DNA of 64,000 nt from Kitasatospora sp. GAS204B. Its GTDB lineage: Bacteria; Actinomycetota; Actinomycetes; Streptomycetales; Streptomycetaceae. The notes under the pieces were generated by a model that was not told the origin of the DNA, ran no database searches, and saw only the letters and a list, made by a program, of their open reading frames with translations. The DNA lies in the NCBI RefSeq assembly GCF_029892155.1, contig NZ_JARZAG010000009.1, positions 1-64,000 on the forward strand, in the 5' to 3' direction. Of this stretch, positions 43,265 through 52,146 are shown piece after piece; position 1 is the stretch's first letter, and every line of letters starts with the position of its first letter. Position numbers and translations under genes: made by a program.

Positions 43265-46200
43265 CCGCCATCGCCGTGATCGGCCTGGCCGGGCGGTTCC
43301 CGAACTCCCCCACCGTGGACCAGTACTGGGCCAACCTGCTGGCCGGGCGCGACTGCATCACCCGGGCGCCGGCCGAGGAGCTGCACGGGCTGGTCCCCGA
43401 CCGGCAGCTGGCGGATCCCCGCTGGATCGGCGCGTCCGGCCGGATCGAGGGGGTCTTCGACTTCGACCCCGGTTTCTTCGGCATGTCGATCGCCGACGCC
43501 CGGATCACCGACCCGCAGCACCGGTTGCTGCTGCGGACCGTCTCCGAGGCGCTGGAGGACGGCTGCGTGGTGCCCGGCTCCGACGACGCCCGGGTCGGCG
43601 TCTTCGCCGGCGTCGGCAACAACCGCCACGAGGCCCTCGTCCGCGCGGTGTTGGCGGCCCGTGGCGAGGAGCCGGACGAGCTGGCCCTGGAGATCGGCCA
43701 TGCCAAGGACCACGCCGCCACCAGGCTCTCCTACCGCCTGGGCCTGACCGGGCCCGGCATGGCGGTGCAATCCGCCTGCTCCACCGGACTGGTGGCGATC
43801 CATCAGGCTTGCCAGAGCCTGGCCGACTACGAGTCCGACGTGGCCGTCGCCGCCGCCGCGGCGATCCGGGTGCCCGAGCAGTACGGCTACGTGTACCTGC
43901 CGGGCTCCATCGGCTCGGCGGACGGGATCTGCCGTCCCTTCTCGTCCCGGGCCAGCGGGGCGGTCGCCGGCGACGGCGTTGCGGCCGTGGTGCTGAAGCG
44001 GCTGGTGGACGCCGAGGCCGACGGCGACCGCGTGCTCGCCGTGGTCCGCGGGTCGGCGGTCAACAACGACGGGGCGAAGTCCGGCTACGGCGCGGTCAGC
44101 GCCACCGCCCAGGAACGGGTGATCCGGGACGCCCTGCTGCTCGCCGAGGTCGAGCCGACGACGGTGGGCTCGATCGAGGCGCACGGCTCGGGCACCGCGG
44201 TCGGCGACGCCGTCGAGTGGAGCGCGCTGTCCGTCGTCTACGGCAAGGGGTCGGGGAGCCAGCCCGGCCCCTGGGTCGGCTCGGTCAAGTCGGCGGTCGG
44301 GCACCTGCGCGAGGCGGCCGGCCTGGCCGGGTTCATCCGCGCCGTGCTGAGCGTGCGCGACGGCGCCGTACCGCCGATCCTCAACCTGGGCCTGCCCGCC
44401 GACTACGTCTCCCGCGACCCCGGAGCGCTCCGCCTGCCCCGTGCCGTGCAGACCTGGACCTCGGACGGTCCGCGCCGAGCCGCGGTCAGCTCGTTCGGGC
44501 TGGGCGGCACCAATGCCCACCTGATCGTCGAGCAGCCCCCCGCGCCGCCCGCCCGTCCGGCCTCCGAGCAGGACGCCGGTGCGGGCCGCGCCTCGGTCGT
44601 GCTGATCTCCGCCGGTTCGGCGCCCGGGCTGGCGGGCACCGCGGCAGCCTGGCGCGACGCGCTGCTGGCCGGCGGCGCCGAGCCGGCCACCATGGCCGAC
44701 GTGTCGCAGTCCGGCCGCCGGCACCGGGCGCACCGCAGCTTCGCGGTCGGCACCGAACCGGCCGCGCTGGCCGCGCAGTTGACTGCCGACCGGGAGCCGG
44801 TGAGCACCGTGCCCGGCCGGACCGACCTCGCCTTCGTCTTCCCCGGCGTGGGCGACCAGTACCCCGCCATGGCGGCCGGGCTGCACGGCCGGCTGCCCGG
44901 GTTCGCCACCGCGCTGACCGGATACCTGCGCCAGTGCGGCGAGTTGGTCGGGCGCGACCTGCTGGCCGACCTCTACCCGGACGGCCCGGGCCCGCGGCTC
45001 GCGGCCCCCGAGGCGGCCTTCGACCTGCGCCGGCTCGCCGGGCGCAGCACCCAGGACGGCTCGGCGCTGTTCGACCCGGTCGGCTCGCACGCCCTGCTCT
45101 TCAGCCTGCAGCTGGCCCTCGCCCAGGCACTGGCGGAGCTCGGCGTGCGGCCGGCCGCGGTCACCGGGCACAGCTTGGGCGAGCTCGCCGCAGCGACCCT
45201 GGCGGGCGTCTTCCGGACCGAGGACGCCCTGCGCCTGGTCGTGCAGCGCGCCCAACTGGTCGCCCGGCAGCCCGCGTCGGCGATGCTCGCGGTGGGCCTG
45301 CCGGCCGATCAGGCGGCCGAGTTCACCGGCCCCGAGGTGTGGCTGGCGGCGGCGAACTCGCCGCGCGGCTGCGTGCTCGGCGGCACCCGGGCCGGCTTGC
45401 TCGCGGTGCAGGAACAGCTCACCCGCCTCGACTCGCCGGGCCGGCTGCTGCCGGTCAACCATGCCTTCCACACCCCGCTGCTGCGGGCGGCCGGCGACGA
45501 ACTGGCCGAACTCCTCGGCGGCTACCAGCTGTCCCGCCCGACCGTGCCGATGGTCGCCAACCTGACCGGCCGGTGGGCCGACGAGGAGCTCACCGACCCC
45601 GGCTACTGGAGCCGCCAGCTCACCTCGCCCGTCCTGTTCGGGCAGGCGCTGGCCACCACCGCCGAGCGCTGCCCCCTGCTGGTGGAGATCGGGCCCGGTC
45701 AACTGCGCACGCTGGCGGCCCAGTCGGGTGCCGCGCTCGGCGGTGCGACGGTGTTCGCCACGATGCGCCGGGAGTACCAGCGGGAGGCCGACGACCTGGC
45801 GCTCGCCCGGGCGCTGGGCGGGCTCTGGCAGGCGGGCGTGGAGATCGACTGGCAGCGGCTGCGCGATGGCGCGCCGGCTCGCCGGGCCGGGCTGCCACCC
45901 ACCGCACTGGACCTGCGGCCGCTGCGGATCGCCGAACGGCTGACGGACCTGACGGGCAGTCAGTTCACCGGCGCGCCAGCCGCAGCTGCCGTGACCGACC
46001 GTCCCGAGCGGCCGCAGTCGACCGGGATGCCCGCTCCTGGCGAGCCGGCCGACGCCACGCCCGTCCCCGGCGACGGGGTGCTCCCGATGCTGGCCGAGCT
46101 GTGGTCCACGGTCCTGGGCGCCCCCGACCCGCAGCCCACCGACGACTTCTTCGAGCTCGGCGGCGACTCGCTGATGAGCTATCGCGTGATCGTCGGCTTG

Positions 46201-46335
46201 GAGCGGCTGCTGGGTGCCCACGTGCCCGCCCGGGTGGTCTTCCAGCAGTCGACGCTGGGCGGCATGGCGGCCCGGATCGAGCACTGGCGGCAGGAACAAC
46301 GCCGGCAGTCCGACAGTCGAGGAGAACTCTCTTGA
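43261..46335 (+). CDS. Type I PKS single module: KS-AT-ACP
   Basis: The 1024-residue protein has a KS with active Cys173 in SACSTGLVA and His residues in EAHGSGT and SVKSAVGHLREAAG. The AT has Ser638 in GHSLGELAA and an HAFH motif, the malonyl-type signature. The ACP has Ser970 in LGGDSLMSYR. There is no KR, DH, ER or thioesterase, so the direct product is a beta-keto thioester left on the ACP. The next genes encode a free ACP and extender enzymes, so the AT could accept an oxygenated malonyl-ACP, although HAFH by itself argues for malonyl. The release mechanism is not encoded here. Confidence 0.9.
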   Translation: MTAIAVIGLAGRFPNSPTVDQYWANLLAGRDCITRAPAEELHGLVPDRQLADPRWIGASGRIEGVFDFDPGFFGMSIADARITDPQHRLLLRTVSEALEDGCVVPGSDDARVGVFAGVGNNRHEALVRAVLAARGEEPDELALEIGHAKDHAATRLSYRLGLTGPGMAVQSACSTGLVAIHQACQSLADYESDVAVAAAAAIRVPEQYGYVYLPGSIGSADGICRPFSSRASGAVAGDGVAAVVLKRLVDAEADGDRVLAVVRGSAVNNDGAKSGYGAVSATAQERVIRDALLLAEVEPTTVGSIEAHGSGTAVGDAVEWSALSVVYGKGSGSQPGPWVGSVKSAVGHLREAAGLAGFIRAVLSVRDGAVPPILNLGLPADYVSRDPGALRLPRAVQTWTSDGPRRAAVSSFGLGGTNAHLIVEQPPAPPARPASEQDAGAGRASVVLISAGSAPGLAGTAAAWRDALLAGGAEPATMADVSQSGRRHRAHRSFAVGTEPAALAAQLTADREPVSTVPGRTDLAFVFPGVGDQYPAMAAGLHGRLPGFATALTGYLRQCGELVGRDLLADLYPDGPGPRLAAPEAAFDLRRLAGRSTQDGSALFDPVGSHALLFSLQLALAQALAELGVRPAAVTGHSLGELAAATLAGVFRTEDALRLVVQRAQLVARQPASAMLAVGLPADQAAEFTGPEVWLAAANSPRGCVLGGTRAGLLAVQEQLTRLDSPGRLLPVNHAFHTPLLRAAGDELAELLGGYQLSRPTVPMVANLTGRWADEELTDPGYWSRQLTSPVLFGQALATTAERCPLLVEIGPGQLRTLAAQSGAALGGATVFATMRREYQREADDLALARALGGLWQAGVEIDWQRLRDGAPARRAGLPPTALDLRPLRIAERLTDLTGSQFTGAPAAAAVTDRPERPQSTGMPAPGEPADATPVPGDGVLPMLAELWSTVLGAPDPQPTDDFFELGGDSLMSYRVIVGLERLLGAHVPARVVFQQSTLGGMAARIEHWRQEQRRQSDSRGELS

Positions 46336-47219
46336 ACCAGCACACCGTTGGCATCGTCGGAGCCGGCGTGATCGGCGCCAGCCTGGCCCAGGCCGCGCTC
46401 GACAGCGGCCTGCAGGTGGTCCTGCACGACAACGACCCGCAGGCCCTGGCCGCCGCCGAGCAGCGGATGGCGACCGAACGGCGGCTGGCCCGGCTGAGCG
46501 GCCGCCGGCCCGCGGCAACGGGCACGCTGACGCTCGCCACCGAGCTCGGCGGCCTGGCCGCCGTCGACCTGGTGGTGGAGAACATCGTCGAGGACGAGGC
46601 CGCCAAGGCCGAGCTGCACCGCCGCCTCGACCGGCTGCTGCCCGCCCGCACCGTGGTCGCGGTCAACACCTCGGCGGTGCCGGTCACCAGCCTGGCGCTG
46701 GCCACCGACCACCCGGACCGGGTGCTGGGCGCGCACTTCATGAACCCCGTCGGCCTGACCACGATGGTGGAGGCCGTCCGGACCCCGCACACCGCTCCCT
46801 GGGCGATCGAGGCGCTGCGCGATCTGCTGTCCCGGATGGGCAAGAGCGCGGTCGTGGTGGACGACGCACCGGGGTTCGTGATCAACCGCTGTCTGATGAT
46901 CTTCGTCAACGAGGCGGCCGCTCTGCTGGACGACGGCGTGGCCGGCCCGCAGGACGTCGACCGCCTGTTCCAGGGCTGCCTGGGACATCGCAGCGGCCCG
47001 TTGCGCACGGCCGACCTGATCGGCGTCGACACGGTGGTGCGCACCCTGGAGGTGCTCGCCCGGCAGTTCGGTGCCGGCGGCCCCGGGGGCTCGGACGGCC
47101 CGCAGCGCCCCGAGCGCTTCGAGCCCTGCGCCCGGCTGCGGCGGATGGTCGCGGACGGGCACCTCGGCCGCAAGTCAGGACATGGATTCTTCACCTACCC
47201 GGAGCTGCAGACGATATGA
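46332..47219 (+). CDS. 3-hydroxyacyl-CoA dehydrogenase-like (FkbK type)
   Basis: TTG 46332 overlaps the PKS stop, with GGAG upstream. The 295-residue product starts HTVGIVGAGVIGASLAQAAL with a GxGxxG NAD site, contains LVVENIVEDEAAKAEL, and DRVLGAHFMNPVGLTTMVEA with the catalytic His, then DAPGFVINRCLMIFVNEAAA. It ends LGRKSGHGFFTY. In methoxymalonyl/hydroxymalonyl-ACP pathways a protein of this family (FkbK) oxidises the C3 hydroxyl of glyceryl-ACP to the semialdehyde. It is encoded with the other members of that set. Confidence 0.88.
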   Translation: MNQHTVGIVGAGVIGASLAQAALDSGLQVVLHDNDPQALAAAEQRMATERRLARLSGRRPAATGTLTLATELGGLAAVDLVVENIVEDEAAKAELHRRLDRLLPARTVVAVNTSAVPVTSLALATDHPDRVLGAHFMNPVGLTTMVEAVRTPHTAPWAIEALRDLLSRMGKSAVVVDDAPGFVINRCLMIFVNEAAALLDDGVAGPQDVDRLFQGCLGHRSGPLRTADLIGVDTVVRTLEVLARQFGAGGPGGSDGPQRPERFEPCARLRRMVADGHLGRKSGHGFFTYPELQTI

Positions 47220-47566
47220 CCACCCATGCGAGCATCGGCGCCGACCACGTCACGACCGACCCGACCGACCCGACCGAGCCGGCCGACCCGGCCGACCCGG
47301 CCGACCCCACGGCCACCGTGGACCAGGACGAGCTCATCCGGCAGGAGACGACCCGCTTCCTGCACCGCTACATCGACGAGGCCGAACTGCGCTCGGGCGA
47401 CCAGCTGATCACCGCGGGCCTGCTCGACTCGCTGGCCACCGTCGCCCTGGTGGCCTTCGTGGAGCGCCGGTTCGCGGTGCCGGTGCTGGACGAGGACCTC
47501 GACCTCGCGAACTTCGACAGCATCGCCGCGATCGTCGGCTTCGTCCGCCGCAAGCAGGACCGGTGA
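47216..47566 (+). CDS. Free-standing acyl carrier protein (FkbJ type)
   Basis: The 116-residue protein has a C-terminal carrier domain with ITAGLLDSLATVALVAFVER, pantetheine Ser at about 72. Its first 38 residues are a spacer with a TDP/ADP repeat coded by 9-bp tandem units. ATG 47216 overlaps the dehydrogenase stop. In the FkbG-K system the extender is made on such an ACP, starting with a glyceryl group loaded by FkbH, and is then handed to a PKS AT domain. The DSLA context differs from the GGDSL of the two assembly-line carriers, so it is likely a separate recognition class. Confidence 0.88.
   Translation: MTTHASIGADHVTTDPTDPTEPADPADPADPTATVDQDELIRQETTRFLHRYIDEAELRSGDQLITAGLLDSLATVALVAFVERRFAVPVLDEDLDLANFDSIAAIVGFVRRKQDR
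47259..47315 (+). repeat. 9-bp tandem repeat inside ACP gene
   Basis: Imperfect repeats of GACCCGACC and GACCCGGCC encode the TDP/ADP run near the N-terminus of the ACP. The units keep the reading frame. Confidence 0.75.
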
Positions 47567-48753
47567 GCGCTCCCGCCGCCCCGGACCTCGGGCTTGCCGA
47601 CGCGCTGCGCGGGGCCGGTGCGGCCATCGACCGCGAGGCCGAGGTGCCGCAGCGGCTGATCGGCGAACTGGCCCGCAGCGGCGCGCTGGGCGCCATGGTG
47701 CCCGAGGAGTACGGCGGCCGGCCGATGAGCTTCGCCGCCTACGGACGGCTCTGCGCGACGGTGGCGGCCGAGTCCGCGGCGCTGCAGAGCCTGCTGACCG
47801 TGCACGGCATGGTCTGCCTGAGCATCGCCCGCTGGGCCGGGGCCCGGGCCCGGGCGGAGTTCCTGCCCCGGCTCGCCACCGGTGAGCTGCTCGGCGCCTT
47901 CGCGCTGAGCGAGCAGGAGGCCGGCAGCGACATGCGGGCCATCCGGACCACCGCCGACGGTTCGGCGGCCGGCTGGGTGGTCAACGGGGAGAAGAAGTGG
48001 ATCAGTTTCGGGACCGTCGCGGGTCTCTTCCTGGTCTTCGCCAGGACCGAGAGCAAGACCGGGAGCAAGACCGAGAGCAAAGCCGCGGGCACAGCCGCGG
48101 GCGGCGAACTCGCGCTGCTGATCGAGCGCGACGCTCCCGGCGTCCGGCTGCGGCCCGCCCCCCGCACCACGGGATTCCGCGGTGGCATGCTCGGCGAGCT
48201 CGTCCTGACGGACAGTCAGGTCCCGCCCGAACGGGCGCTCGGGCGCCCCGGCACCGGGCTGAGCCGGACCGCGCTCGGCGCGCTGACGCTGGGCCGGCTC
48301 TGCGTGGCGTTCGGCTCGCTCGGCCTGGCCCGCAGCGCCTGCGACGCCGCGCTCGACCACAGCGGCCACCGCCGGCAGTTCGGCGTGCCACTGCGCGACC
48401 ACCAGCTGGTGGCAGGGCTGCTGGCCGACGCGGTGGCGGCCACCGAGGCCGCCGAGCTGCACTGCGAGCGGGCGGCGGCCGCCCTGGACGGGGACGACGA
48501 ATGGAGCCAGTTCCACGTGCTGCTGGCCAAGTTGACCGCATCCCGGGCCGCTTCCACCGCGGCCGGCGCGGCCGCCCAGATCCACGGCGCGGCCGGCCTG
48601 CTCGAAGGCAGCCCGGTGGACCGGTACGTCCGCGACGCGCGGGTGATGGAAGTCATCGAAGGAAACACCCAGTTGATCCAGCAGCTGGTCTCGGCCCAGG
48701 CTGTGGCCCGCCGGCGCGCGACCCGAGCCCAGGAGCCCTGCCATGCCCGGTGA
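47563..48753 (+). CDS. Acyl-CoA dehydrogenase-like (FkbI type)
   Basis: The GTG at 47563 overlaps the ACP stop. The 396-residue product has the flavoenzyme landmarks FALSEQEAGSDMRAIRTTADG, WVVNGEKKWISFGTVAGLFL, the C-terminal flavin-binding helices (RRQFGVPLRDHQLVAGLLAD) and DARVMEVIEGNTQLIQQLV. In oxygenated-malonyl-ACP pathways FkbI acts on the glyceryl-ACP-derived aldehyde, with hydroxymalonyl-ACP as the eventual product. An ESKTGSKTESK run near residue 165 comes from short repeats and lies in a surface loop. Its end overlaps the FkbH-type gene by 11 bases. Confidence 0.88.
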   Translation: MSAPAAPDLGLADALRGAGAAIDREAEVPQRLIGELARSGALGAMVPEEYGGRPMSFAAYGRLCATVAAESAALQSLLTVHGMVCLSIARWAGARARAEFLPRLATGELLGAFALSEQEAGSDMRAIRTTADGSAAGWVVNGEKKWISFGTVAGLFLVFARTESKTGSKTESKAAGTAAGGELALLIERDAPGVRLRPAPRTTGFRGGMLGELVLTDSQVPPERALGRPGTGLSRTALGALTLGRLCVAFGSLGLARSACDAALDHSGHRRQFGVPLRDHQLVAGLLADAVAATEAAELHCERAAAALDGDDEWSQFHVLLAKLTASRAASTAAGAAAQIHGAAGLLEGSPVDRYVRDARVMEVIEGNTQLIQQLVSAQAVARRRATRAQEPCHAR

Positions 48754-49780
48754 CCAGATCAAGTGCGTCGTGTGGGATCTCGACGACACGCTCTGGAACG
48801 GCGTCCTGCTGGAGAACGACGCCCTGACGCTGCGCCCCGGCGTCCGTGAGCTGATCGAGGACCTCGACCGGCGCGGCGTGCTGCTCTCCGTCGCCAGCAA
48901 GAACGAGCCGCGGCGCGCGCTGGCCAAGCTCGCCGAATTCGGTCTCCAGGAGTACTTCCTGTATCCGGAGATCTCCTGGAAACCCAAGTCCGAGATGCTC
49001 CGCGAGATCGCCCGCCGGCTCGGCATCGGCCTGGACAGCCTGCTGTTCGTCGACGACTCGGCCTTCGAACGGGCCGAGGTGGCCGATGCCGTGCCGCAGG
49101 TCCGGCGACTGGACGCGGCGGACCTCGACCAGTTGCCCGGGCATCCCGCGCTCCCCGAGTCGGTCAGCGCCGAGGCCCGTCGGCGGCGTCAGCTCTACCG
49201 CGAGGCCCAGTCCAGGCAGTCGTACGAGGAGTCGTACGCCGGCCCGCGGGTCGCGTTCCTGCGCTCGCTGGAGATGAAGCTCCAGTTGGCCCCGGCCACC
49301 TCAGAAGACCTGCTCCGAGCCGCCGAGTTGACCCAGCGCACCCATCAACTCAACACCACCGGACTCACCTTCTCGGTCGAGGAGCTGTCCGCCCTGCTGA
49401 CCGACCCCTCGCAGTCGCTGCTGGTCGCCAGGCTGACCGACCGGTTCGGCGACCTCGGGACCATCGGGCTGGTGCTGCTGGGCCGGCAGCCGGGCGAGTC
49501 GCGGATCCGGCTCTTCCTGATGTCCTGCCGCGTGATGGGCCGCAACGTCGGCGGTGCGATCCTCACCTACCTGGCCCGGTCGGCCGACGCGCGGGGCGAG
49601 CACCTCACCGCGGACTTCCTGCCCACCGAGGTGAACCGTCCGATGTACCTGGTCTACCGGCTGGCCGGCTTTCAGGAGACGACCGAGGGCGCCGGCCCCG
49701 TCCGCAGGCTCCGCCTGGCCCCCGACACCGGTCGCAACTACCCCGACTACCTCCAGCTCGACCTCGGTCGACTCGCCTGA
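48743..49780 (+). CDS. FkbH-type glyceryl-ACP synthase (HAD family)
   Basis: The 345-residue protein starts MPGDQIKCVVWDLDDTLWNG, with the HAD nucleophile Asp12 in the FkbH-typical DLDDTLWNG. Next come VASKNEPRRA and LLFVDDSAFERAEV as HAD motifs. The C-terminal half is the acyltransferase-like domain (LTQRTHQLNTTGL, FLMSCRVMGRNVG). FkbH enzymes take D-1,3-bisphosphoglycerate and form D-3-phosphoglyceryl then glyceryl-ACP. AGGAG precedes the ATG. With the neighbouring ACP, FkbI- and FkbK-type genes it forms the extender-unit cassette. Confidence 0.92.
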   Translation: MPGDQIKCVVWDLDDTLWNGVLLENDALTLRPGVRELIEDLDRRGVLLSVASKNEPRRALAKLAEFGLQEYFLYPEISWKPKSEMLREIARRLGIGLDSLLFVDDSAFERAEVADAVPQVRRLDAADLDQLPGHPALPESVSAEARRRRQLYREAQSRQSYEESYAGPRVAFLRSLEMKLQLAPATSEDLLRAAELTQRTHQLNTTGLTFSVEELSALLTDPSQSLLVARLTDRFGDLGTIGLVLLGRQPGESRIRLFLMSCRVMGRNVGGAILTYLARSADARGEHLTADFLPTEVNRPMYLVYRLAGFQETTEGAGPVRRLRLAPDTGRNYPDYLQLDLGRLA

Positions 49781-49833
49781 GCCCCTCTCCCTCCTCCCTC
49801 CCCTCTTGAACTCCTCCTGAATGGAGCACGACC

Positions 49834-50454
49834 GTGCAGGCTTTCACCGACCGCTGGGTCAACGGCTTCAGCCAGCTCTACGACAACGACGACCTCGCCA
49901 AGATCTCCTGGGTGACCACCTCGGTCAGCCCGGCGCTCCAGGAACTCGTCATCAACGGCACGCTCGCCCACGGCTCCCGCGTGGTGGACCTCGCCTGCGG
50001 ACCCGGCGTGCACGCCATCTTCCTGGCCAAGCACGGCCTGAAGGTGACCGGCATCGACCGCTCCACCACCGCCCTGGCCAAGGCCCGTGAGCTGGCCGGC
50101 TTCTACGCTGCCGACGTCGACTTCGTCGAGGGCGACATCCTCGACGTGCCGCTGCCGGACGGCTGCGCGGACGTCGTGCACGACTCGTTCGTCTTCCACA
50201 ACGTCCGCCCGGAGGCCCGGGCGGCCTACCTGGACGAGGCCGCCCGGCTGCTGGCGCCGGGCGGGCTGATGGTCATCGTCGGCTTCTCCGACCGGATGTC
50301 CCCCGGCTCCGGCCCGATCCGGCTGACCTCCGACGACCTGCTCGAGCACGCCCTGCCGCGGTTCCGGGTCGAGGAACTGCGCCGGTTCCGCAACCTGCCC
50401 ACCGAGAAGCGCCCCGACCAGTGGCACTGGCTGGCGCTGCTGCGCCGCCGCTGA
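49834..50454 (+). CDS. Class I SAM-dependent methyltransferase
   Basis: The GTG at 49834 has GGAG seven bases upstream, and the product has 206 residues. Motif I is SRVVDLACGPGVHAIFLAKHG, then VTGIDRSTTALAKARELAGF, FVEGDILDVPLPDGCADVVH and RLLAPGGLMVIVGF. It stands where FkbG-type O-methyltransferases occur in methoxymalonyl-ACP cassettes, so methylation of hydroxymalonyl-ACP is possible. The sequence is of the general UbiE type and could equally act on the final product. Confidence 0.85.
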   Translation: MQAFTDRWVNGFSQLYDNDDLAKISWVTTSVSPALQELVINGTLAHGSRVVDLACGPGVHAIFLAKHGLKVTGIDRSTTALAKARELAGFYAADVDFVEGDILDVPLPDGCADVVHDSFVFHNVRPEARAAYLDEAARLLAPGGLMVIVGFSDRMSPGSGPIRLTSDDLLEHALPRFRVEELRRFRNLPTEKRPDQWHWLALLRRR

Positions 50455-50551
50455 CCTCGTCCCACCCCTCGAACGGCCGGGCGCGGACGACCACCGCTCC
50501 CGGCACCCGAACTCCCCCGCTCCCCGCCGCACTCCCCGATCAGGACTCCGC

Positions 50552-51340
50552 GTGATGAACTCGATGGTGAACTCGTTGATGCGCTTCAAGGACCGGACCG
50601 TCCTCGTGACGGGTGGCGGACGCGGTATCGGCCGGGCCGTCGCGCTCGCCTTCGCCGAGGAGGGAGCCCGGGTCGCGGTCCTGAGCCGCACCACCGAGCA
50701 GGTGAACGCCGTCGCCGACGAACTGCGCCAACTCGGCAGCGACGCACTCGCCGTCAGCTGCGACGTGGCCGAGCCGGCCGCGGTCCACCGCGCGGTCGAT
50801 CAGGTGGAGACCGCGTTCGACTCGATCGACATCCTGGTCAACGCCGCCGGCGTCTTCGCCATGGGCCCGACCGAGGACTTCCCCACCGCCACCTCGCGCG
50901 CGCTGCTCGACACCAACGTCCTCGGCACGCTGGAGATGTGTCGTGCTGTCAGCAGCGGAATGCTCCGCCGCGGCGACGGTCGCATCATCAACTTCGCCTC
51001 CCTGCTCTCCTTCACCGCCTTCCCCGGCCGCGCCAGCTACGCCGCCAGCAAGGGCGCGGTCCTCCAACTGACCCGCTCCCTGGGCATCGAATGGGCCGCC
51101 CAGGGCATCCGCGTGAACGCCATCGCCCCCGGCATGATCAAGATCGAGACCCCCCACCCCGCCGTCCAGGCCGGCACCCTCGACGAGGACGCCATCGTCC
51201 GCCGCATCCCCCTCGGCCGCCGCGGCCGCCCCTGCGACATCACCGGCCCCGTCCGCTTCCTGGCCTCCGCCGAAGCCGAGTACATCACCGGCCAGACCCT
51301 GGTCGTCGACGGCGGCTGGCTGAGCTACGGCTACCTGTAG
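50552..51340 (+). CDS. Short-chain dehydrogenase/reductase
   Basis: The protein has 262 residues, with a GTG start and possible alternative starts at the next Met residues (RFKDRTVLVTGGGRGIGRAV follows). Classical SDR signs are TGGGRGIG for NADP binding, NAAGVF, the catalytic Ser before SYAASKGAV with YxxxK, and VNAIAPGMIK. It is the last gene of the plus-strand operon and may reduce the beta-keto group left by the PKS module, which lacks a ketoreductase. That role is inferred from position. Confidence 0.9.
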   Translation: MMNSMVNSLMRFKDRTVLVTGGGRGIGRAVALAFAEEGARVAVLSRTTEQVNAVADELRQLGSDALAVSCDVAEPAAVHRAVDQVETAFDSIDILVNAAGVFAMGPTEDFPTATSRALLDTNVLGTLEMCRAVSSGMLRRGDGRIINFASLLSFTAFPGRASYAASKGAVLQLTRSLGIEWAAQGIRVNAIAPGMIKIETPHPAVQAGTLDEDAIVRRIPLGRRGRPCDITGPVRFLASAEAEYITGQTLVVDGGWLSYGYL

Positions 51341-51388
51341 CGGCACCGGCACCTCCGGCCCGAGCGCCTCCCTGCGGGCGCCGACCGC

Positions 51389-52081
51389 TCAGGCCTGGGC
51401 GACCGCGCACTCCGGGTGCCCCCAGCTCGTGCCGACCTTGGTGATCGTCTCGCCCTTGGCATAGGGCCGGCTGCAGGGGCAGGTCCCGGGGTACCGCGCG
51501 GCCAGGGTCCGCGAACCGCCCGAGGAGCTCCTCGCCGTCCCGGCCGCGGCCGCCGGGCGGCGGCTGCGCGGGGCGGACGCGGTCGCGGACGCCGGATCCG
51601 GCACCGGAAGGTCGGCCGCGGTGCCGCCCGCGTCCTGCTGGCTGCGAGCGGCATCACTGGCGGCCTTGTCGGCGATCGCGTTCAGCGGATCGCCGTCCAC
51701 CTGATGGGCCGGGACATACACGAAGGTGACGTCCCGCCCCTCCAGCAGAGCGTCGATGCGCTGGATCAACTCCCGGTTGGCCACCGGCTTGCCCGCAGCC
51801 GTCTTCCACCCGTTGCGCTTCCAGCCCGCCAACCACTTCGTCACCGCGTCCCGGGTGTAGGTGCTGTCCAACCGCACCTCCAACGCCGCCCCCGGATCCG
51901 TCGCGCCCAGCAACTGCTCCAGCGCCGTCAGCTCGCCGACATTGTTCGTGTTGTGCCCCAGCGCGCCGGCCTGCCAGCGCTGCGGAACCCCAGCACCGTC
52001 CGCGATCACGTAGGCCCAGGCCGCGGGCCCCGGGTTCCCCTTGGCGGCTCCGTCACAGGCTGCGATGACTCGTTCGACCAT
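51389..52081 (-). CDS. rnhA: Ribonuclease HI with C-terminal extension
   Basis: The 230-residue protein has a type 1 RNase H domain in the first about 145 residues: AACDGAAKGNPGPAAWAYVI (Asp), NNVGELTALEQLL (Glu), VRLDSTYTRDAVTKWLAG (Asp) and VPAHQVDGDPLNAIADKAA (His and Asp). A Pro/Ala/Ser linker leads to a C-terminal CPCSRPYAKGETITK segment with His and Cys that resembles a small zinc-type tail. It cleaves RNA in RNA-DNA hybrids. It is convergent with the biosynthetic SDR gene and unrelated in function, marking an interruption of the cluster. Confidence 0.9.
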   Translation of the reverse strand: MVERVIAACDGAAKGNPGPAAWAYVIADGAGVPQRWQAGALGHNTNNVGELTALEQLLGATDPGAALEVRLDSTYTRDAVTKWLAGWKRNGWKTAAGKPVANRELIQRIDALLEGRDVTFVYVPAHQVDGDPLNAIADKAASDAARSQQDAGGTAADLPVPDPASATASAPRSRRPAAAAGTARSSSGGSRTLAARYPGTCPCSRPYAKGETITKVGTSWGHPECAVAQA

Positions 52082-52124
52082 GCACCGATCATGCCAGGCC
52101 TGGCGGCGGTCGATCGCACCTGCC

Positions 52125-52146
52125 CTAGTGCCTGACGCGGCACTAG
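52125..52146. terminator. Small hairpin between RNase H and SUKH-like genes
   Basis: CTAGTGCC and its exact complement GGCACTAG pair across six bases. The hairpin overlaps the stop of the SUKH-like gene and could end its transcript. Confidence 0.45.
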
